Both the position numbers and the translations under genes were made by a program. The notes below the pieces were generated by a model. That model was not told where the DNA came from. It saw nothing but the letters and a program-made list of their open reading frames with translations, and did not search any database. This document shows positions 1 through 9,046 of a DNA stretch of 64,000 bases, in pieces. The stretch lies in the NCBI RefSeq assembly GCF_002343915.1, contig NZ_NETK01000001.1, positions 5,594,001-5,658,000 on the forward strand, in the 5' to 3' direction. Every line of letters starts with the position of its first letter. Within the stretch, counting starts at the first letter, position 1. This DNA is from Nannocystis exedens. Lineage in GTDB: Bacteria > Myxococcota_A > Polyangia > Nannocystales > Nannocystaceae.

Positions 1-56
1 ATCGCTGGCAGCGCAGGCCGGCGCGGCCGCTGGTGGCGGTGGAGGCGGCGCAATGA
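1..56 (+). CDS. 3' end of an upstream gene (partial)
   Basis: A frame open from the window edge ends with a TGA at 54-56 that overlaps the ATG of the next gene as ATGA. Only about 17 codons are visible, so no function can be read. ECF41 sigma factors are usually paired with a carboxymuconolactone decarboxylase, oxidoreductase or epimerase gene, so this could be such a partner, but that is inference from context only. Confidence 0.35.
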   Translation, partial: RWQRRPARPLVAVEAAQ

Positions 57-910
57 GTCCGGACGAGGCGGCGACGCTGTTCGGGGCCCACCGCTCGCGG
101 CTGTTCGGGCTGGCGTACCGCATGCTCGGCAGCGCGGCCGAGGCCGAGGACGTGTTGCAGGAGGCGCACGTGCGCTGGCAGGCGGCCGACCACGCGACGA
201 TCGAGGCGCCCGGCGGGTGGCTGACGACGGTCGTCTCGCGGCTCTGCCTCGACCAACTGAAGTCGGCCCGCTCGCGGCGCGAGGCCTACGTCGGCACCTG
301 GCTGCCCGAGCCGCTGCCGACCGAGCGGCTCGAGACGGCGCCGGATCTCGAGTCGATCTCGCTCGCCTTCCTCGTGCTGCTCGAGGCCCTGAGCCCGCTC
401 GAGCGGGCGGTGTTCGTCCTGCGCGAGGTGTTCGACTACGACTTCGCCGAGATCGCGGCGATCATCGGCCGCGAGGAGGCGGCGTGCCGGCAGCTGGCCC
501 ACCGCGCGCGCGAGCACGTGCGCGCGAAGCGGCCGCGGTTCGCCCGCTCGCGCGAGCAGCACGAGCAGCTGCTGGGGGCCTTCCTCGGGGCGATCGCCCA
601 GGGCGACCTCGACGGGCTGCAGCAGCTGCTCGCGGACGACGTGATCGCGTGGTCCGACAGCGGCGGGCGCGCCCGGGCGGCTCGCAACCCGGTGTTCGGC
701 CCCGACCGCGTGGCCCGCCTGCTGATCGGGACGGCGAAGAAGGGCGGCGCTCACGGCACGCTCTCGCTGGTCGAGATCAACGGCTGGCCGGCCGCCGTGC
801 TGTGGGACCACGGCGTGGCCGTGGCGGCGATGTCGATCGAGACCGACGACGAGAAGATCCACTCGCTGCACATCATGGTCAATCCCGACAAGCTGGCGGC
901 GCTGCACTGA
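53..910 (+). CDS. ECF41-type RNA polymerase sigma factor with SnoaL-like C-terminal domain
   Basis: This 285-residue protein is an extracytoplasmic-function sigma factor. Sigma region 2 lies at about residues 8-75 (AYRMLGSAAEAEDVLQE) and region 4 at about 105-160. A C-terminal extension of about 115 residues resembles the SnoaL fold. The linker carries WLPEP and the C terminus carries NPDKL, both hallmarks of the ECF41 family, in which the extension controls activity in place of a separate anti-sigma factor. The usual DGGGK motif appears only in altered form (DSGGRAR). The ATG overlaps the stop of the upstream partial gene, so the two are probably coupled. Confidence 0.9.
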   Translation: MSPDEAATLFGAHRSRLFGLAYRMLGSAAEAEDVLQEAHVRWQAADHATIEAPGGWLTTVVSRLCLDQLKSARSRREAYVGTWLPEPLPTERLETAPDLESISLAFLVLLEALSPLERAVFVLREVFDYDFAEIAAIIGREEAACRQLAHRAREHVRAKRPRFARSREQHEQLLGAFLGAIAQGDLDGLQQLLADDVIAWSDSGGRARAARNPVFGPDRVARLLIGTAKKGGAHGTLSLVEINGWPAAVLWDHGVAVAAMSIETDDEKIHSLHIMVNPDKLAALH

Positions 911-998
911 GGTGCTCGATCGGGCATGCCCTGGGAGACATGCGCCGAGGGCAATGTCCTGAGGGGCATGCGCTTGCAGGCAGGTCGATCGGGGCCTG

Positions 999-1889
999 TC
1001 AGGAGCGTGCCAGCGCGACGGCGAGGGCCCGGCGGCCGAGGGCCTCGAAGGCCGGGTCGGCGTGGCGCTCGGCCCAGGCCAGGGTCGCGACCGCGTGGAG
1101 CGCCAGGAGGACGTCGAGGCGCGCGGTCGCGTCGGGCGTCAGCGGGCCGTAACCGGCGAGGAAGGCCTCGGCGAGGTCGGGGCGGTCCGGCCAGACGTCG
1201 GCGTGGAGCTTGACGAGGTCGGCCTCGGGGGCGTCGAGGCGGGCGTGCTCGAAGTCGAGGACGTGGAGGCCGTCGGCGGCGAGCAGCCAGTTGTCGGGGG
1301 TGAAGTCGCGGTGGCAGGGCACACGGCGCGCGCCGGCGAAGGCGTCGCGGCGGGCGGCCAGGCGCTGCAGGGCGTCGCGCTCGGCCGGGGTCAGCAGGTC
1401 GCGGGCGCGGGCGTGCCACTCGTCCTGGCGGGCGGCGACGGCGTCGACGAGCGGCAGGGGGTCGTCGTCGGCGACCGGGAGCTCGTGGAGGGCGCGGAGG
1501 AACCGGCCGGCGGCCGCGTGGGCGGCGGGGACGAGCGCGGGGTCATGGGTCCCGAGAGACAGCCGCTCGCCGGGCGCGGCGGTCAGCGCGAGGGTGCGGG
1601 TGGGCGGGTCGCAGGCGAGCAGCGCCGGGACGTCGAGGCGAAGGGGACCGACCTCCAGGGGGGCTCGCGCCAGCGCCGGCAGCCACTCGCGATAGGCGCG
1701 CAGCTCCTGAGAAAACGGGCGCGGGTGGCGATGCTGCTTGAGGACCAGCGCGCCTGCGGGTGCGGTGACACGCCAGATCGCGGCGCCCTGTGGATGACTT
1801 TGAAGACATGTCCAGAAGAGCATGCTCTCCGGGACATCTTCCAAGACCCGCGAGGCCAGCGCGCGCAGCTCGGGGGTCACGCGGGTCAC
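999..1889 (-). CDS. aminoglycoside phosphotransferase (APH)-like kinase
   Basis: A 296-residue protein with the protein-kinase-like fold of the APH/choline kinase family. The ATP lysine is probably Lys51 (VLKQH), the catalytic loop is HRDFTPDNW with Asp195 and Asn200, and the metal-binding acid lies in VLDFEHA shortly after. The substrate cannot be predicted. The GTG start at 1889 overlaps the stop of the upstream protease-like gene as GTGA, which decides the start over a longer in-frame ATG. A palindromic element (1801-1851) lies within codons 13-30, close to the N terminus. Confidence 0.8.
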   Translation of the reverse strand: MTRVTPELRALASRVLEDVPESMLFWTCLQSHPQGAAIWRVTAPAGALVLKQHRHPRPFSQELRAYREWLPALARAPLEVGPLRLDVPALLACDPPTRTLALTAAPGERLSLGTHDPALVPAAHAAAGRFLRALHELPVADDDPLPLVDAVAARQDEWHARARDLLTPAERDALQRLAARRDAFAGARRVPCHRDFTPDNWLLAADGLHVLDFEHARLDAPEADLVKLHADVWPDRPDLAEAFLAGYGPLTPDATARLDVLLALHAVATLAWAERHADPAFEALGRRALAVALARS

Positions 1890-2653
1890 CGGCGGAGGCT
1901 GGCCAGGCTGACGCGGCTCGCGCCGCGGGTGAACAGCCACAGGCCGAGGACCAGCACCAGCACCGAGAACAGGCCGCAGACGGCGCCCCACAGCAGGTAG
2001 GAGCCGCCGAGCGCCGCGGCGATGTGGGCCGAGTCGGACGGCATGACGCCGGCGGAGGTTTGGGCGCTGGCGGTGAACAGGTAGTCGGCGCGGGAGAACA
2101 CGCTGAGGGCCAGCTGGACGGCGAGGAAGACCAGCGCGGTCTGGGCCACCGGGGCGCGGGCGCGGACGGCCAGCGCCAGCAGCGCGGCGCCGACGCCGCC
2201 GATGTACCAGAAGCCGAACGGGTTCTCGACGACGAGGACGACGGCCGCGAGGAAGCCGAGGCCGAGCAGGCCGAGCACGAGGCGGGCCAGCCGGGCGCGG
2301 CGGGCCAGGGCGAAGCAGGCGCCGGCGACCACGGCCGGACCGATCAGCCCGCCGGCGGCGACGATGGCCTGAAGGACATGTCCCTCGGGACCGGAATGAA
2401 CGGCCATGCCCGAGCCGTCAGGCCACAGGTAGAACGCCTGGAACGAGCCGCCGGTGGCCAGCGCCGCCAGGCCGTGGCCGAGCTCGTGGGCCAGGGTCGA
2501 CAGCAGCAGCAGCGGGTAGATCAGCAGGCCGCCGAAGGGGATGAGATAGAGCAGGAGGGTGAGCGCGGCGCTGGCGACGAGCGCGCCGCGGGCCCGCCGG
2601 GTGACCTGGGCCTGGTCGTGAGCTCTGGCGAAGGCGCGCGCTGCGGAGGACAT
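1886..2653 (-). CDS. M50-like membrane metalloprotease
   Basis: A 255-residue polytopic membrane protein with HELGHG at residues 56-61 in a hydrophobic segment, the zinc-binding motif of site-2-protease-like (M50/M50B) peptidases, and about six predicted transmembrane stretches. There is no PDZ domain, so it belongs to the short M50B-like type whose substrates are unknown. An ATG six codons upstream (2671) is an alternative start. It is coupled by a 4-base overlap to the downstream phosphotransferase-like gene. A degenerate palindrome (2379-2392, TGTCC-CTCG-GGACC) lies in the loop after the active-site helix. Confidence 0.75.
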   Translation of the reverse strand: MSSAARAFARAHDQAQVTRRARGALVASAALTLLLYLIPFGGLLIYPLLLLSTLAHELGHGLAALATGGSFQAFYLWPDGSGMAVHSGPEGHVLQAIVAAGGLIGPAVVAGACFALARRARLARLVLGLLGLGFLAAVVLVVENPFGFWYIGGVGAALLALAVRARAPVAQTALVFLAVQLALSVFSRADYLFTASAQTSAGVMPSDSAHIAAALGGSYLLWGAVCGLFSVLVLVLGLWLFTRGASRVSLASLRR

Positions 2654-2875
2654 CGCATCGCAGCGTAGCATGGCGAACCCGGCGCGCTCGCGGCCCCGGC
2701 CGGCGCGACCGAACGGGCGGGGCGCGGGGAGCGGTGAAACTCGCGGCGGCGCCGCGGGGTCGCGGGCGAACTCGGCGGCGCGCAGAGGCTGGAGCGCGGG
2801 GTTGCATGCGGGCCGGCGGGACGACGGCGCCGATCGACTCGAACGCAGGCCGCGAGGCGCACGGGATCGCGGCGC

Positions 2876-3094
2876 TCAGCCGTAGGCTTCTTCGGCGCGC
2901 ACCGACTCGAGCACGATCGCGTCGCCGAGCAGGGCGCTCTTGTAAAGCGTGTGCGCGAGCATCTGCGGGCACTCGCGGACGATCACGCGGCCGTGGGCCG
3001 CGGCCGCGCGCAGGCGCTCGACCCACGCGAGCACGACCTCGGGCGCGTCGGCGTCGACCTCGGAGAGGTCGAACACCTGCGGCGCGCCCGTCAC
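2876..3094 (-). CDS. small STAS-like protein
   Basis: A 72-residue protein whose GTG start overlaps the stop of the upstream gene (GTGA). The pattern, a strand ending in DLSEVDAD, then an amphipathic helix, then GRVIVRECP and a final helix-strand, resembles the second half of STAS domains found in myxobacterial anti-anti-sigma-like proteins. The phosphorylatable serine of true anti-anti-sigma factors is not evident. The translational coupling makes it a likely partner of the TerB/Coq4-like protein. The assignment rests on pattern only. Confidence 0.55.
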   Translation of the reverse strand: MTGAPQVFDLSEVDADAPEVVLAWVERLRAAAAHGRVIVRECPQMLAHTLYKSALLGDAIVLESVRAEEAYG

Positions 3095-4035
3095 CGCGGC
3101 GGCACCCCGAAGCGCTGCAGGAGCTCGCTGATCGGCCGGTCCATCACGTCCCAGAAGTCGTGGCGGCGCGAGAAGTCCTCGGTGGTCGCGCGCCCGCGCT
3201 CCTGGGCCGCGAGGATCCGCGCCGGATCGAAGCTGAGGCCGTTCCCGTCGCCGACCCGGGCGCCGACGGCGTGCTGCAGCAGCACCAGGAACAGCGCGCT
3301 CGACGGCTCCTCGCCGCGCAGGCCGGCGATGAAGGCCAGCGTCTCGAGCTCGCCCTGGAGGTCGCCCTCGTAGCCGGCCAAAATGTGGGTGATGTCGTGG
3401 TGGACCAGGGCCTCGGGCACGCCGCCCTGCTCGCCGGCGAACGCGAACTGCCGCTCGCGGTAGTACCGCCACAGCTCGCGCCCGAGCGTGCCCTCCGGCA
3501 GCAGGCCGATCCGGCGGTAGCGCCAGGCGAGCTCGCTGTTCTCGCGGGTCTTGGGCAGGGCGAGCAGGTCCTCCGTGAAGAAGTTGAGCACGCCTTGCCA
3601 GCCCTGGGCCGCGTAGAGGGTGCCGGCCTGCGGCGAGCCGAGGCGGCGCTGCAGCTCGTACTGGGTGCGCTGGCGGTGCTGCTGCACGAGGACGTGGAAC
3701 ACCTGCATGGCGCTCTCCTCGACCTCGAGCGCCGAGCGGAACGCCGACAGCACGCGCCACTCCTCGGGCGAGATCTGGCCGTCGACGATGCCCATCACGA
3801 GGCAGGCCTTGAGGGCCATCAGTCGCCGCTCGGGATCGACGAGCGCGCCGGCCAGCTCCTCGGGCGTGATGGTCGTCACCGCGTCGGGGCCGGCGTCGAC
3901 GCCGAGCAGCTCGGCCGAGGCGGACAGCAACGACTGCTCCTTGACCGCGAAGGTGCCGTCGGCCATCGCCACGGTCTTCAAAGCCCGGAGAACGGCATTC
4001 GCCTCGTCGGTCGTGAACGGGAACAGCGCGGCCAT
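3091..4035 (-). CDS. TerB-like / Coq4-like two-domain protein
   Basis: A 314-residue soluble protein. Residues about 5-130 look like a TerB-type helical domain, with acidic loops such as MADGTF and VDGQIS that in that family bind metal. Residues about 180-300 contain HDxxH-x11-E (His213, Asp214, His217, Glu229), the metal ligand pattern of Coq4, a ubiquinone-biosynthesis protein. It continues as ILAGYEGDLQGELETLAF, very like the Coq4 signature. The ATG at 4035 starts the conserved region; longer in-frame starts give only low-complexity residues. It is one of three HDxxH-x11-E genes in the window. Confidence 0.7.
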   Translation of the reverse strand: MAALFPFTTDEANAVLRALKTVAMADGTFAVKEQSLLSASAELLGVDAGPDAVTTITPEELAGALVDPERRLMALKACLVMGIVDGQISPEEWRVLSAFRSALEVEESAMQVFHVLVQQHRQRTQYELQRRLGSPQAGTLYAAQGWQGVLNFFTEDLLALPKTRENSELAWRYRRIGLLPEGTLGRELWRYYRERQFAFAGEQGGVPEALVHHDITHILAGYEGDLQGELETLAFIAGLRGEEPSSALFLVLLQHAVGARVGDGNGLSFDPARILAAQERGRATTEDFSRRHDFWDVMDRPISELLQRFGVPPR

Positions 4036-4775
4036 GGCGGGGCCCACGCTACCAGGCCGGCCCGGCAGCGAAAACCCTGGCGGGCCGTCGACCCACGAGA
4101 GGTCGGTCGCTCGTCGCGCGGCGACGACGGCCGATGAACGCGAGCTCACGGATGGTCTGCCGGGTCGTGCAGCGGGCCAGGCGCCGCCGCTTCGGTGTTT
4201 CCGCAGCGTCACTCGTCTCGCGGGCCCGGCGAGGACGCGCCGATCAGGGCCGCTGGCCGGGCCGAGCGGGCGGCTGTCCGGAGTGCGTCACGCGGCGCAC
4301 GCCGCGTTGTCCCCGCGGACCCGAAGCGTCGCCACGGGCACGCTGCACCGGTGTGGAGGGTCGAGTCGGTCACGGGCGACCGCATCGCGCGATTGCGTAC
4401 GTGTGAGGCACCTGGGTCGCGACGCCGGATCGGCGTCGGCGCGCCGGAATTGCGGCGCCCGGCCTCGACGTGCCGCTGATGCCGTCACGCTGCAAGCCGG
4501 TGATGACGGAGCGTTGGACGCCGTGTGCGGTGGGGCGGGCCGGGATCGGGTTCCGCGCCCTCGCCGAGCGACGACGCCGAGACTGGCCGGCCCTGCTCGT
4601 GCGCGTCGCGGCGCTCGCGGTGGTCGACGTACTGCCTGCTGCTGCCCGCGGAGCGAGGGCCGCCGGCGTTGCTGCTCGCGTGCGGCGCCCTCGCCGAGCG
4701 GTCCAGCTGGTGCGGGTCGTGGCGCTGGCGGGGCTGCTGGCATTGTGCTCAAGTGAAGCTCGAGGCCCGAAGGCC
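4036..4775. other. 740-bp intergenic region, no gene recognised
   Basis: The reverse TerB/Coq4-like gene and the forward hydroxylase diverge from this stretch. Open frames here give only Arg/Ala/Pro-rich translations typical of GC-rich noncoding DNA. A 16-base direct repeat, GCGCCCTCGCCGAGCG, occurs at 4555-4570 and 4685-4700. I see no RNA gene or clear promoter. A decayed gene upstream of the hydroxylase is possible but unproven. Confidence 0.5.
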
Positions 4776-5897
4776 ATGCACCTCATCGCCTGGTCGATCC
4801 CCGTCTTCGTCGCCTTCATCGTCCTCGAGTACTGGCTCGCGCGGCGGGCCCGGCGCGATGTCTATCGCCTCTCGGTGTCGGTCTCGGACGTCGGCTGCGG
4901 CGTGGTCCAGCAGCTGTTCGGCGTGCTGACCTCGGCCGCGTTCGTGGCGATCTACTTCCTCGTCTACGAGTTTCGCCTGTTCGACCTCGACCCGCGCGCC
5001 GCGACGACGTGGCTCGTGGCGATGATCGGGGTCGACTTCGTCTACTACTGGTGGCACCGCGCCAGCCACGAGGTGGGCCTCTTGTGGGCGACGCACGTGG
5101 TGCATCACCACAGCGAGGATTACAACCTCGCGGTCGCGCTGCGCCAGGGCATCTTCACCGCCGGCGTGCTGATCGTGTTCGGGCTGCCGCTGGCGCTGTT
5201 CGGGGTGCCGCCGCTGGTGTTCGGGGTCAGCAAGGCGATCAATGCGCTGTATCAGTTCTGGATCCACACCGAGCTGATCGGCGACCTCGGCCCGGCCGAG
5301 GCGGTGCTCAACACGCCGCGGCACCACCGCGTCCACCACGCCGTCAACCCGCGCTACCTCGACAAGAATTACGGCGGGATCTCGATCGTCTGGGACCGGC
5401 TGTTCGGGACGTTCGCGCGGCTCGACGAGGCGCCGGTGTACGGCACCACCAGGCGGCTGGGCAGCCTCAACCCGCTGTGGGCGCAGTTCGAGCACTTCGC
5501 CGAGCTGGCCCGGCGGGCCCGGGCCGAGCGGGGGCTCGGGCGCAAGCTGCGGGTGCTGCTGGCGCATCCGGGCTGGACGCCGCGCGGGCCGGCCGCGCCG
5601 CTGACCGAGGCCGAGCTGGCGGCGCGGGCCGCCGGGCGCTTCCACGTGCCTGTCTCTTCGGCCATGGCGCTCTACGTCCTGCTGCAGGCGGTCGGCATCG
5701 TCGCCGCGGCGATGGCCGTGCTGATCGCCGCCGGCTCGTGGCCGACCTGGCTGGCCGCGCTGGCCTGCGCCGCGGTGATCGCCGGCGCGGTCGCCCTCGC
5801 CGGGCTGGTCGAGCGCCGGCGCTGGGCCGTGCCGCTCGAGGTCGGGCGCCTGGCGACGACCGTGGTGGTGGCCGGTCTGGTGCTCGCGCGCGGGTGA
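4776..5897 (+). CDS. fatty acid hydroxylase / sterol desaturase superfamily membrane protein
   Basis: A 373-residue integral membrane di-iron oxygenase. The histidine clusters are HRASH (His94/98), HVVHHH (His107-112), a lone His164 and PRHHRVHH (His183-188), as in alkylglycerol monooxygenase and sterol C5-desaturase-like enzymes. About five membrane segments precede and surround them, and two more hydrophobic helices form the last 90 residues. The substrate is unknown; lipids, ether lipids and sterols are all possible in this lineage. The ATG at 4776 begins the first membrane segment. Confidence 0.85.
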   Translation: MHLIAWSIPVFVAFIVLEYWLARRARRDVYRLSVSVSDVGCGVVQQLFGVLTSAAFVAIYFLVYEFRLFDLDPRAATTWLVAMIGVDFVYYWWHRASHEVGLLWATHVVHHHSEDYNLAVALRQGIFTAGVLIVFGLPLALFGVPPLVFGVSKAINALYQFWIHTELIGDLGPAEAVLNTPRHHRVHHAVNPRYLDKNYGGISIVWDRLFGTFARLDEAPVYGTTRRLGSLNPLWAQFEHFAELARRARAERGLGRKLRVLLAHPGWTPRGPAAPLTEAELAARAAGRFHVPVSSAMALYVLLQAVGIVAAAMAVLIAAGSWPTWLAALACAAVIAGAVALAGLVERRRWAVPLEVGRLATTVVVAGLVLARG

Positions 5898-5931
5898 GCG
5901 GGACGCGAGACGTGGGCTCCGACCGACCGGC

Positions 5932-5992
5932 ACGCCTCGCGGGGCTGGTCGCCGCCGGCGCTGGCCGTGCCGCTCGCGGTCGGGCGTCTCGG
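5932..5992 (+). repeat. degenerate copy of the hydroxylase 3' end
   Basis: About 60 bp downstream of the hydroxylase stop resemble the gene's own segment at 5802-5862, sharing GGGCTGGTCG, GCCGGCGCTGG and CCGTGCCGCTCG in the same order. It looks like the remnant of a local tandem duplication and has no coding role that I can see. Confidence 0.5.
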
Positions 5993-6066
5993 CGGGGTCG
6001 GGCCGAGGTCGGGTGGGAGCTCGACGGGAGCTGACCTTCGGAACATGCTTCATTGAGCATGCGGTG

Positions 6067-6094
6067 GAGGACATGCCCCAAAGGGCATGTCCTC
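6067..6094. terminator. 12-bp hairpin between convergent genes
   Basis: A perfect inverted repeat, GAGGACATGCCC, loop CAAA, GGGCATGTCCTC, lies between the ends of the convergent genes 4776-5897 and 6099-8975. There is no T-run on either side, so factor-independent termination is unproven. It belongs to the dispersed palindrome family, with longer arms. A second weaker hairpin, CATGCT/AGCATG, lies at 6044-6061. Confidence 0.6.
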
Positions 6095-6098
6095 GGGT

Positions 6099-8975
6099 TC
6101 ACTTCGCGGTGCGGACGCGCTCCATCGCCTGCTTGGCGGGGGCGGGCAGCTTGGGCTCGGCGCCGGCGCGGGCGGCGAGGATCTTGGCGCGGGTGGTGTC
6201 GCCGGCGGCCTCGGCGGCGAGGGCGAGGACGACGAGGGTGTCGACGGGGCCCTTGGCGAGCGGGCCGTCGTTCATGTTCTTGAGGGCGCGGTCGCTGAGG
6301 CTGCGGGCGCGGGCCTTGTCGCCGGCCGCGGCGGCGCGCAGGGCCTGCGCGCCGAGGGTGAGCGGGTGGAGCGGGGCGATCGCGGCGGCGCGGTCCAGCG
6401 CGTAGTCGCGGTTCGGCGCGTCGGCGGTGACGGCCGCGAGCATCACCAGGCGCGCGGCCGGGTCGTAGCTCATGCCGTCGATCGCCAGGCCCTCGCGCAG
6501 GAGCGCCTTCTCGCGGGCGACGTCGCCGTCGCGGCGGGCCAGCTCGGCCAGGCGGACGATCGGCTCGACCGACTCGGGGCGGAAGCCGCGGGCCTTGTCG
6601 TAGTGCTCGGCCGCCTGCTTCCAGCTCGGGCCCTGCATCAGCACCTCGGCCAGGGTCATGCGTGAGACGTAGCCGTCGCCGCGGCCCTGGATCAGCTGCT
6701 GCAGCGCGCGCGCGGCCGAGGTCATGTCCTTCTTCTGCGCGTGGGCCAGCGCCTCGGCCAGCAGCTTGTCGCGCTCGTCGGGCTTGTCGCCGCGGCTCTT
6801 GGCGGGCTCCCAGCCCTTGATCTTGCTGTCGAGCTGGCCGAAGAGCCAGGTCTCGAATTCCTGCTCGACCACCGCGAGCGGCTTGCCGAGGTGGCGCTCC
6901 ATCAGCGCCTCGGTGGTGCCGCCCTCGCCGTAGCCCTTGAGCATGGCGATCAGGCGCGGCAGGCCGTAGGTCTCGCCGAGGTAGCGGACGGCGTAGGCGG
7001 CGGTGGTGTAGGCGACCTCCATCGCCTGGGCGCTGCCGGCCCGCAGGAACGCGAGCTCGAGCTCGGACAGGCGGCGCAGGGTGCCCTTGCGGCGGGCGAC
7101 GGCCAGGAGCTCGGCGCTCTCGCGGGCCCACGACGGGTCGGCGAGCTCGGACTCCCACTCGGACAGGCCCTCGGTGAACCACCGCGGGACGCGGCCCTTG
7201 CTGAGCTGGACGGCGTAGACGTGGGCGAGCTCGTGCCACACGACCTGGTGGAAGTTGTGGGTGCCGGCGTAGGGGCCGAGCGCGGTGATGAGGCGGCCGA
7301 AGCACACGCCGACGGCGCCGAGGCTGGGCACGCCGATCGTGCGGACCGAGAAGTCGCTGGGGTCGGCGAACACCTCGATGCGCAGCGGGGTCGGGCGCAG
7401 CGCGTAGCGCTTGTCGAGGCTCTGGCGGGCACGGGCGATGATCGCCAGCATGTCCGGAGAGACATACTCCTGGTCCTCCTTGAGGAGGCGCAGGCTGAGG
7501 TCGCCGTCGCTGACGTCGGTGTAGAGCGGGTCGATGCGCTGGTCGTAGAGGTCGAGGGTGTTGCGGGTGCGCTCGTTGAAGCGGTCGCGCTTCCACGCGG
7601 CCTTGAGCGCGGCCCGGCCCTCGGTCTCCTTGCCGAGGCGCAGCAGGTTGAGGCCCATCGCCGACTGCACGTAGGCGTTGTCGGGCGCCCGCTTGGCCGC
7701 CTCGTCGAGCACCGCACCCGTCTGTTCGTACATGTGCATCGAGACGAGCAGGTCGGCCAGCGCGAGGTAGAACGGCAGCGGGTTGCCGGCCGCGGCCTGG
7801 TCGCGCAAACGGGCGTAGGCGGCCTGGTCGTCGCGGGCCAGCGCGGCGCCGGCGAGCACCGCCAGCGCGTCCGGGTGGCCGGGGCTGGCCGCCAGCATGT
7901 CGCCCTGCGCCCGCGCGGTCGCCTCGTCGCGCCGACCCTCGACCAGCGCGACCTTGGCCAGCACGCCGAGCGCCTCGGGCTGGCGCGGGTTGACCTGCAG
8001 CGCCCGCTGGGCCGCCTCGCTCGCGGCCGCCAGGCGCAGCTCCTCGAGGTGGGCCGCGGCGACCCCCGCCAGCGCCTCGGCGTGCCACGCGTCGCGGCGC
8101 AAGATCTGCTCGTACGTCTCGATCGCCTCGGCCGCCGCGTACTTCTCGCGGAACATCGCCCCCCGCAGCAGCAGCGCCCGGTCGCGCAGCGCGAACGCGG
8201 GCTCGAGCGAGGCTGTCTCGAGGGGCAGCTTCTCGGCCTCGCCGAGCACCATGTTGGCGTCGTGGAACGCGCCCGTCGAGCCGCGGGCCAGCGCCGCCCG
8301 GGCCACCGCCGTCAGCTCCTCGACGCTCTTGGCCTTGCCGGCGTCGTAGGCGTCGTAGAGCTGCTCGCGCAGGGCGACGGCCTTGGGGTCCTTCTCCTGC
8401 CCGGCGGCGACCAGCAGGCTGAGCAGCTCGCCGCGGGCGGGCAGCTCGGAGGGATCGGCGGCGGCTCTCTGCAGCAGGGCGATCGCGCCGGCCTGGTCGC
8501 CGCGCGCGGCGAGCAGTCGCGCCAGCAGGCGCAGCCGCGCCGGGCTCGGCTGGCCGGCCTTGAGGTCGAGCGCGGTGGCGGCGAGGTCGGTGGCGCCGGT
8601 GGCCAAATGAGCGTGCGCGAGCGCGAGGCGGACCCGCTCGTCACCTGGCTTTTGGCGCAGGGCGCCGGCGAGGAAGGCGGCCGCGCCCTCCGGGTTGCCT
8701 TGCTCGAGCGCCGCGAAGGCGCCGGCCAGATCGTGGACGAGGGCGGGCTCGGGCCGCTTCGGCGGCGGCTTGGCGACCGGCTCGTCGCCCTCCTCGGGGA
8801 CGTCGAGGCCGCCCAGCTCGAGCGGCGGCGGAGCTGTACGTTCGGACAGGTCAGAGCTCGCCGGCGGGCCTGCGGCCGGTGGGGCCGTGCGGCACGCGGC
8901 GGTGGCGGCGGCGAGGGCCGCGAGCAAGCGCACGGGCCACGCGGCACGCGGACGGGACGACCATGAGCGCGGCAT
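6099..8975 (-). CDS. TPR lipoprotein with gluzincin (peptidase MA-like) domain
   Basis: A 958-residue protein with a lipoprotein signal (LAALAAATAAC). TPR-like helical repeats follow to about residue 500, then a metalloprotease-like domain with WHELAH at about 577-582 and WFTEGLSEW about 25 residues later, the HExxH...E arrangement of gluzincins (peptidase MA family), then more TPR-like repeats to the end. It is probably an outer-membrane-anchored or periplasmic protease or scaffold. An in-frame ATG 13 codons earlier exists, but 8975 places the signal peptide at the N terminus. A degenerate palindrome at 7450-7465 encodes part of SPDML before the protease domain. Confidence 0.8.
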   Translation of the reverse strand: MPRSWSSRPRAAWPVRLLAALAAATAACRTAPPAAGPPASSDLSERTAPPPLELGGLDVPEEGDEPVAKPPPKRPEPALVHDLAGAFAALEQGNPEGAAAFLAGALRQKPGDERVRLALAHAHLATGATDLAATALDLKAGQPSPARLRLLARLLAARGDQAGAIALLQRAAADPSELPARGELLSLLVAAGQEKDPKAVALREQLYDAYDAGKAKSVEELTAVARAALARGSTGAFHDANMVLGEAEKLPLETASLEPAFALRDRALLLRGAMFREKYAAAEAIETYEQILRRDAWHAEALAGVAAAHLEELRLAAASEAAQRALQVNPRQPEALGVLAKVALVEGRRDEATARAQGDMLAASPGHPDALAVLAGAALARDDQAAYARLRDQAAAGNPLPFYLALADLLVSMHMYEQTGAVLDEAAKRAPDNAYVQSAMGLNLLRLGKETEGRAALKAAWKRDRFNERTRNTLDLYDQRIDPLYTDVSDGDLSLRLLKEDQEYVSPDMLAIIARARQSLDKRYALRPTPLRIEVFADPSDFSVRTIGVPSLGAVGVCFGRLITALGPYAGTHNFHQVVWHELAHVYAVQLSKGRVPRWFTEGLSEWESELADPSWARESAELLAVARRKGTLRRLSELELAFLRAGSAQAMEVAYTTAAYAVRYLGETYGLPRLIAMLKGYGEGGTTEALMERHLGKPLAVVEQEFETWLFGQLDSKIKGWEPAKSRGDKPDERDKLLAEALAHAQKKDMTSAARALQQLIQGRGDGYVSRMTLAEVLMQGPSWKQAAEHYDKARGFRPESVEPIVRLAELARRDGDVAREKALLREGLAIDGMSYDPAARLVMLAAVTADAPNRDYALDRAAAIAPLHPLTLGAQALRAAAAGDKARARSLSDRALKNMNDGPLAKGPVDTLVVLALAAEAAGDTTRAKILAARAGAEPKLPAPAKQAMERVRTAK

Positions 8976-9033
8976 GGGGGCGGGAATTGTGCGAGCCGCG
9001 CGCGGCCGTGTCAAAGGAATCCGAGGGCTCTGC

Positions 9034-9039
9034 TATGCT
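9034..9039 (+). promoter_or_regulatory. candidate -10 box (TATGCT), leaderless start
   Basis: TGCTATGCT gives an extended -10 whose hexamer ends 7 bases before the ATG at 9047, so transcription would begin at or next to the start codon. A poor -35 (TGTCAA, 19-bp spacer) lies upstream. Confidence 0.4.
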
Positions 9040-9046
9040 GGCGAGC

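Noticed and set aside
2654..2875. A gene in the 222-bp gap between the M50-like and STAS-like genes.
   Set aside because: Open frames here are short, Arg-rich and lack ribosome-binding sites.
4288..4752. A 154-codon reverse frame in the gap before the hydroxylase.
   Set aside because: It is Arg/Ala/Pro/Ser-rich without any motif or ribosome-binding site and overlaps other equally poor frames.
6741..8966. A 741-codon forward open frame opposite the TPR/gluzincin gene.
   Set aside because: Its translation is a Val/Gly/Arg/Glu-rich shadow of the reverse gene, which has a signal peptide, TPRs and an HExxH motif.
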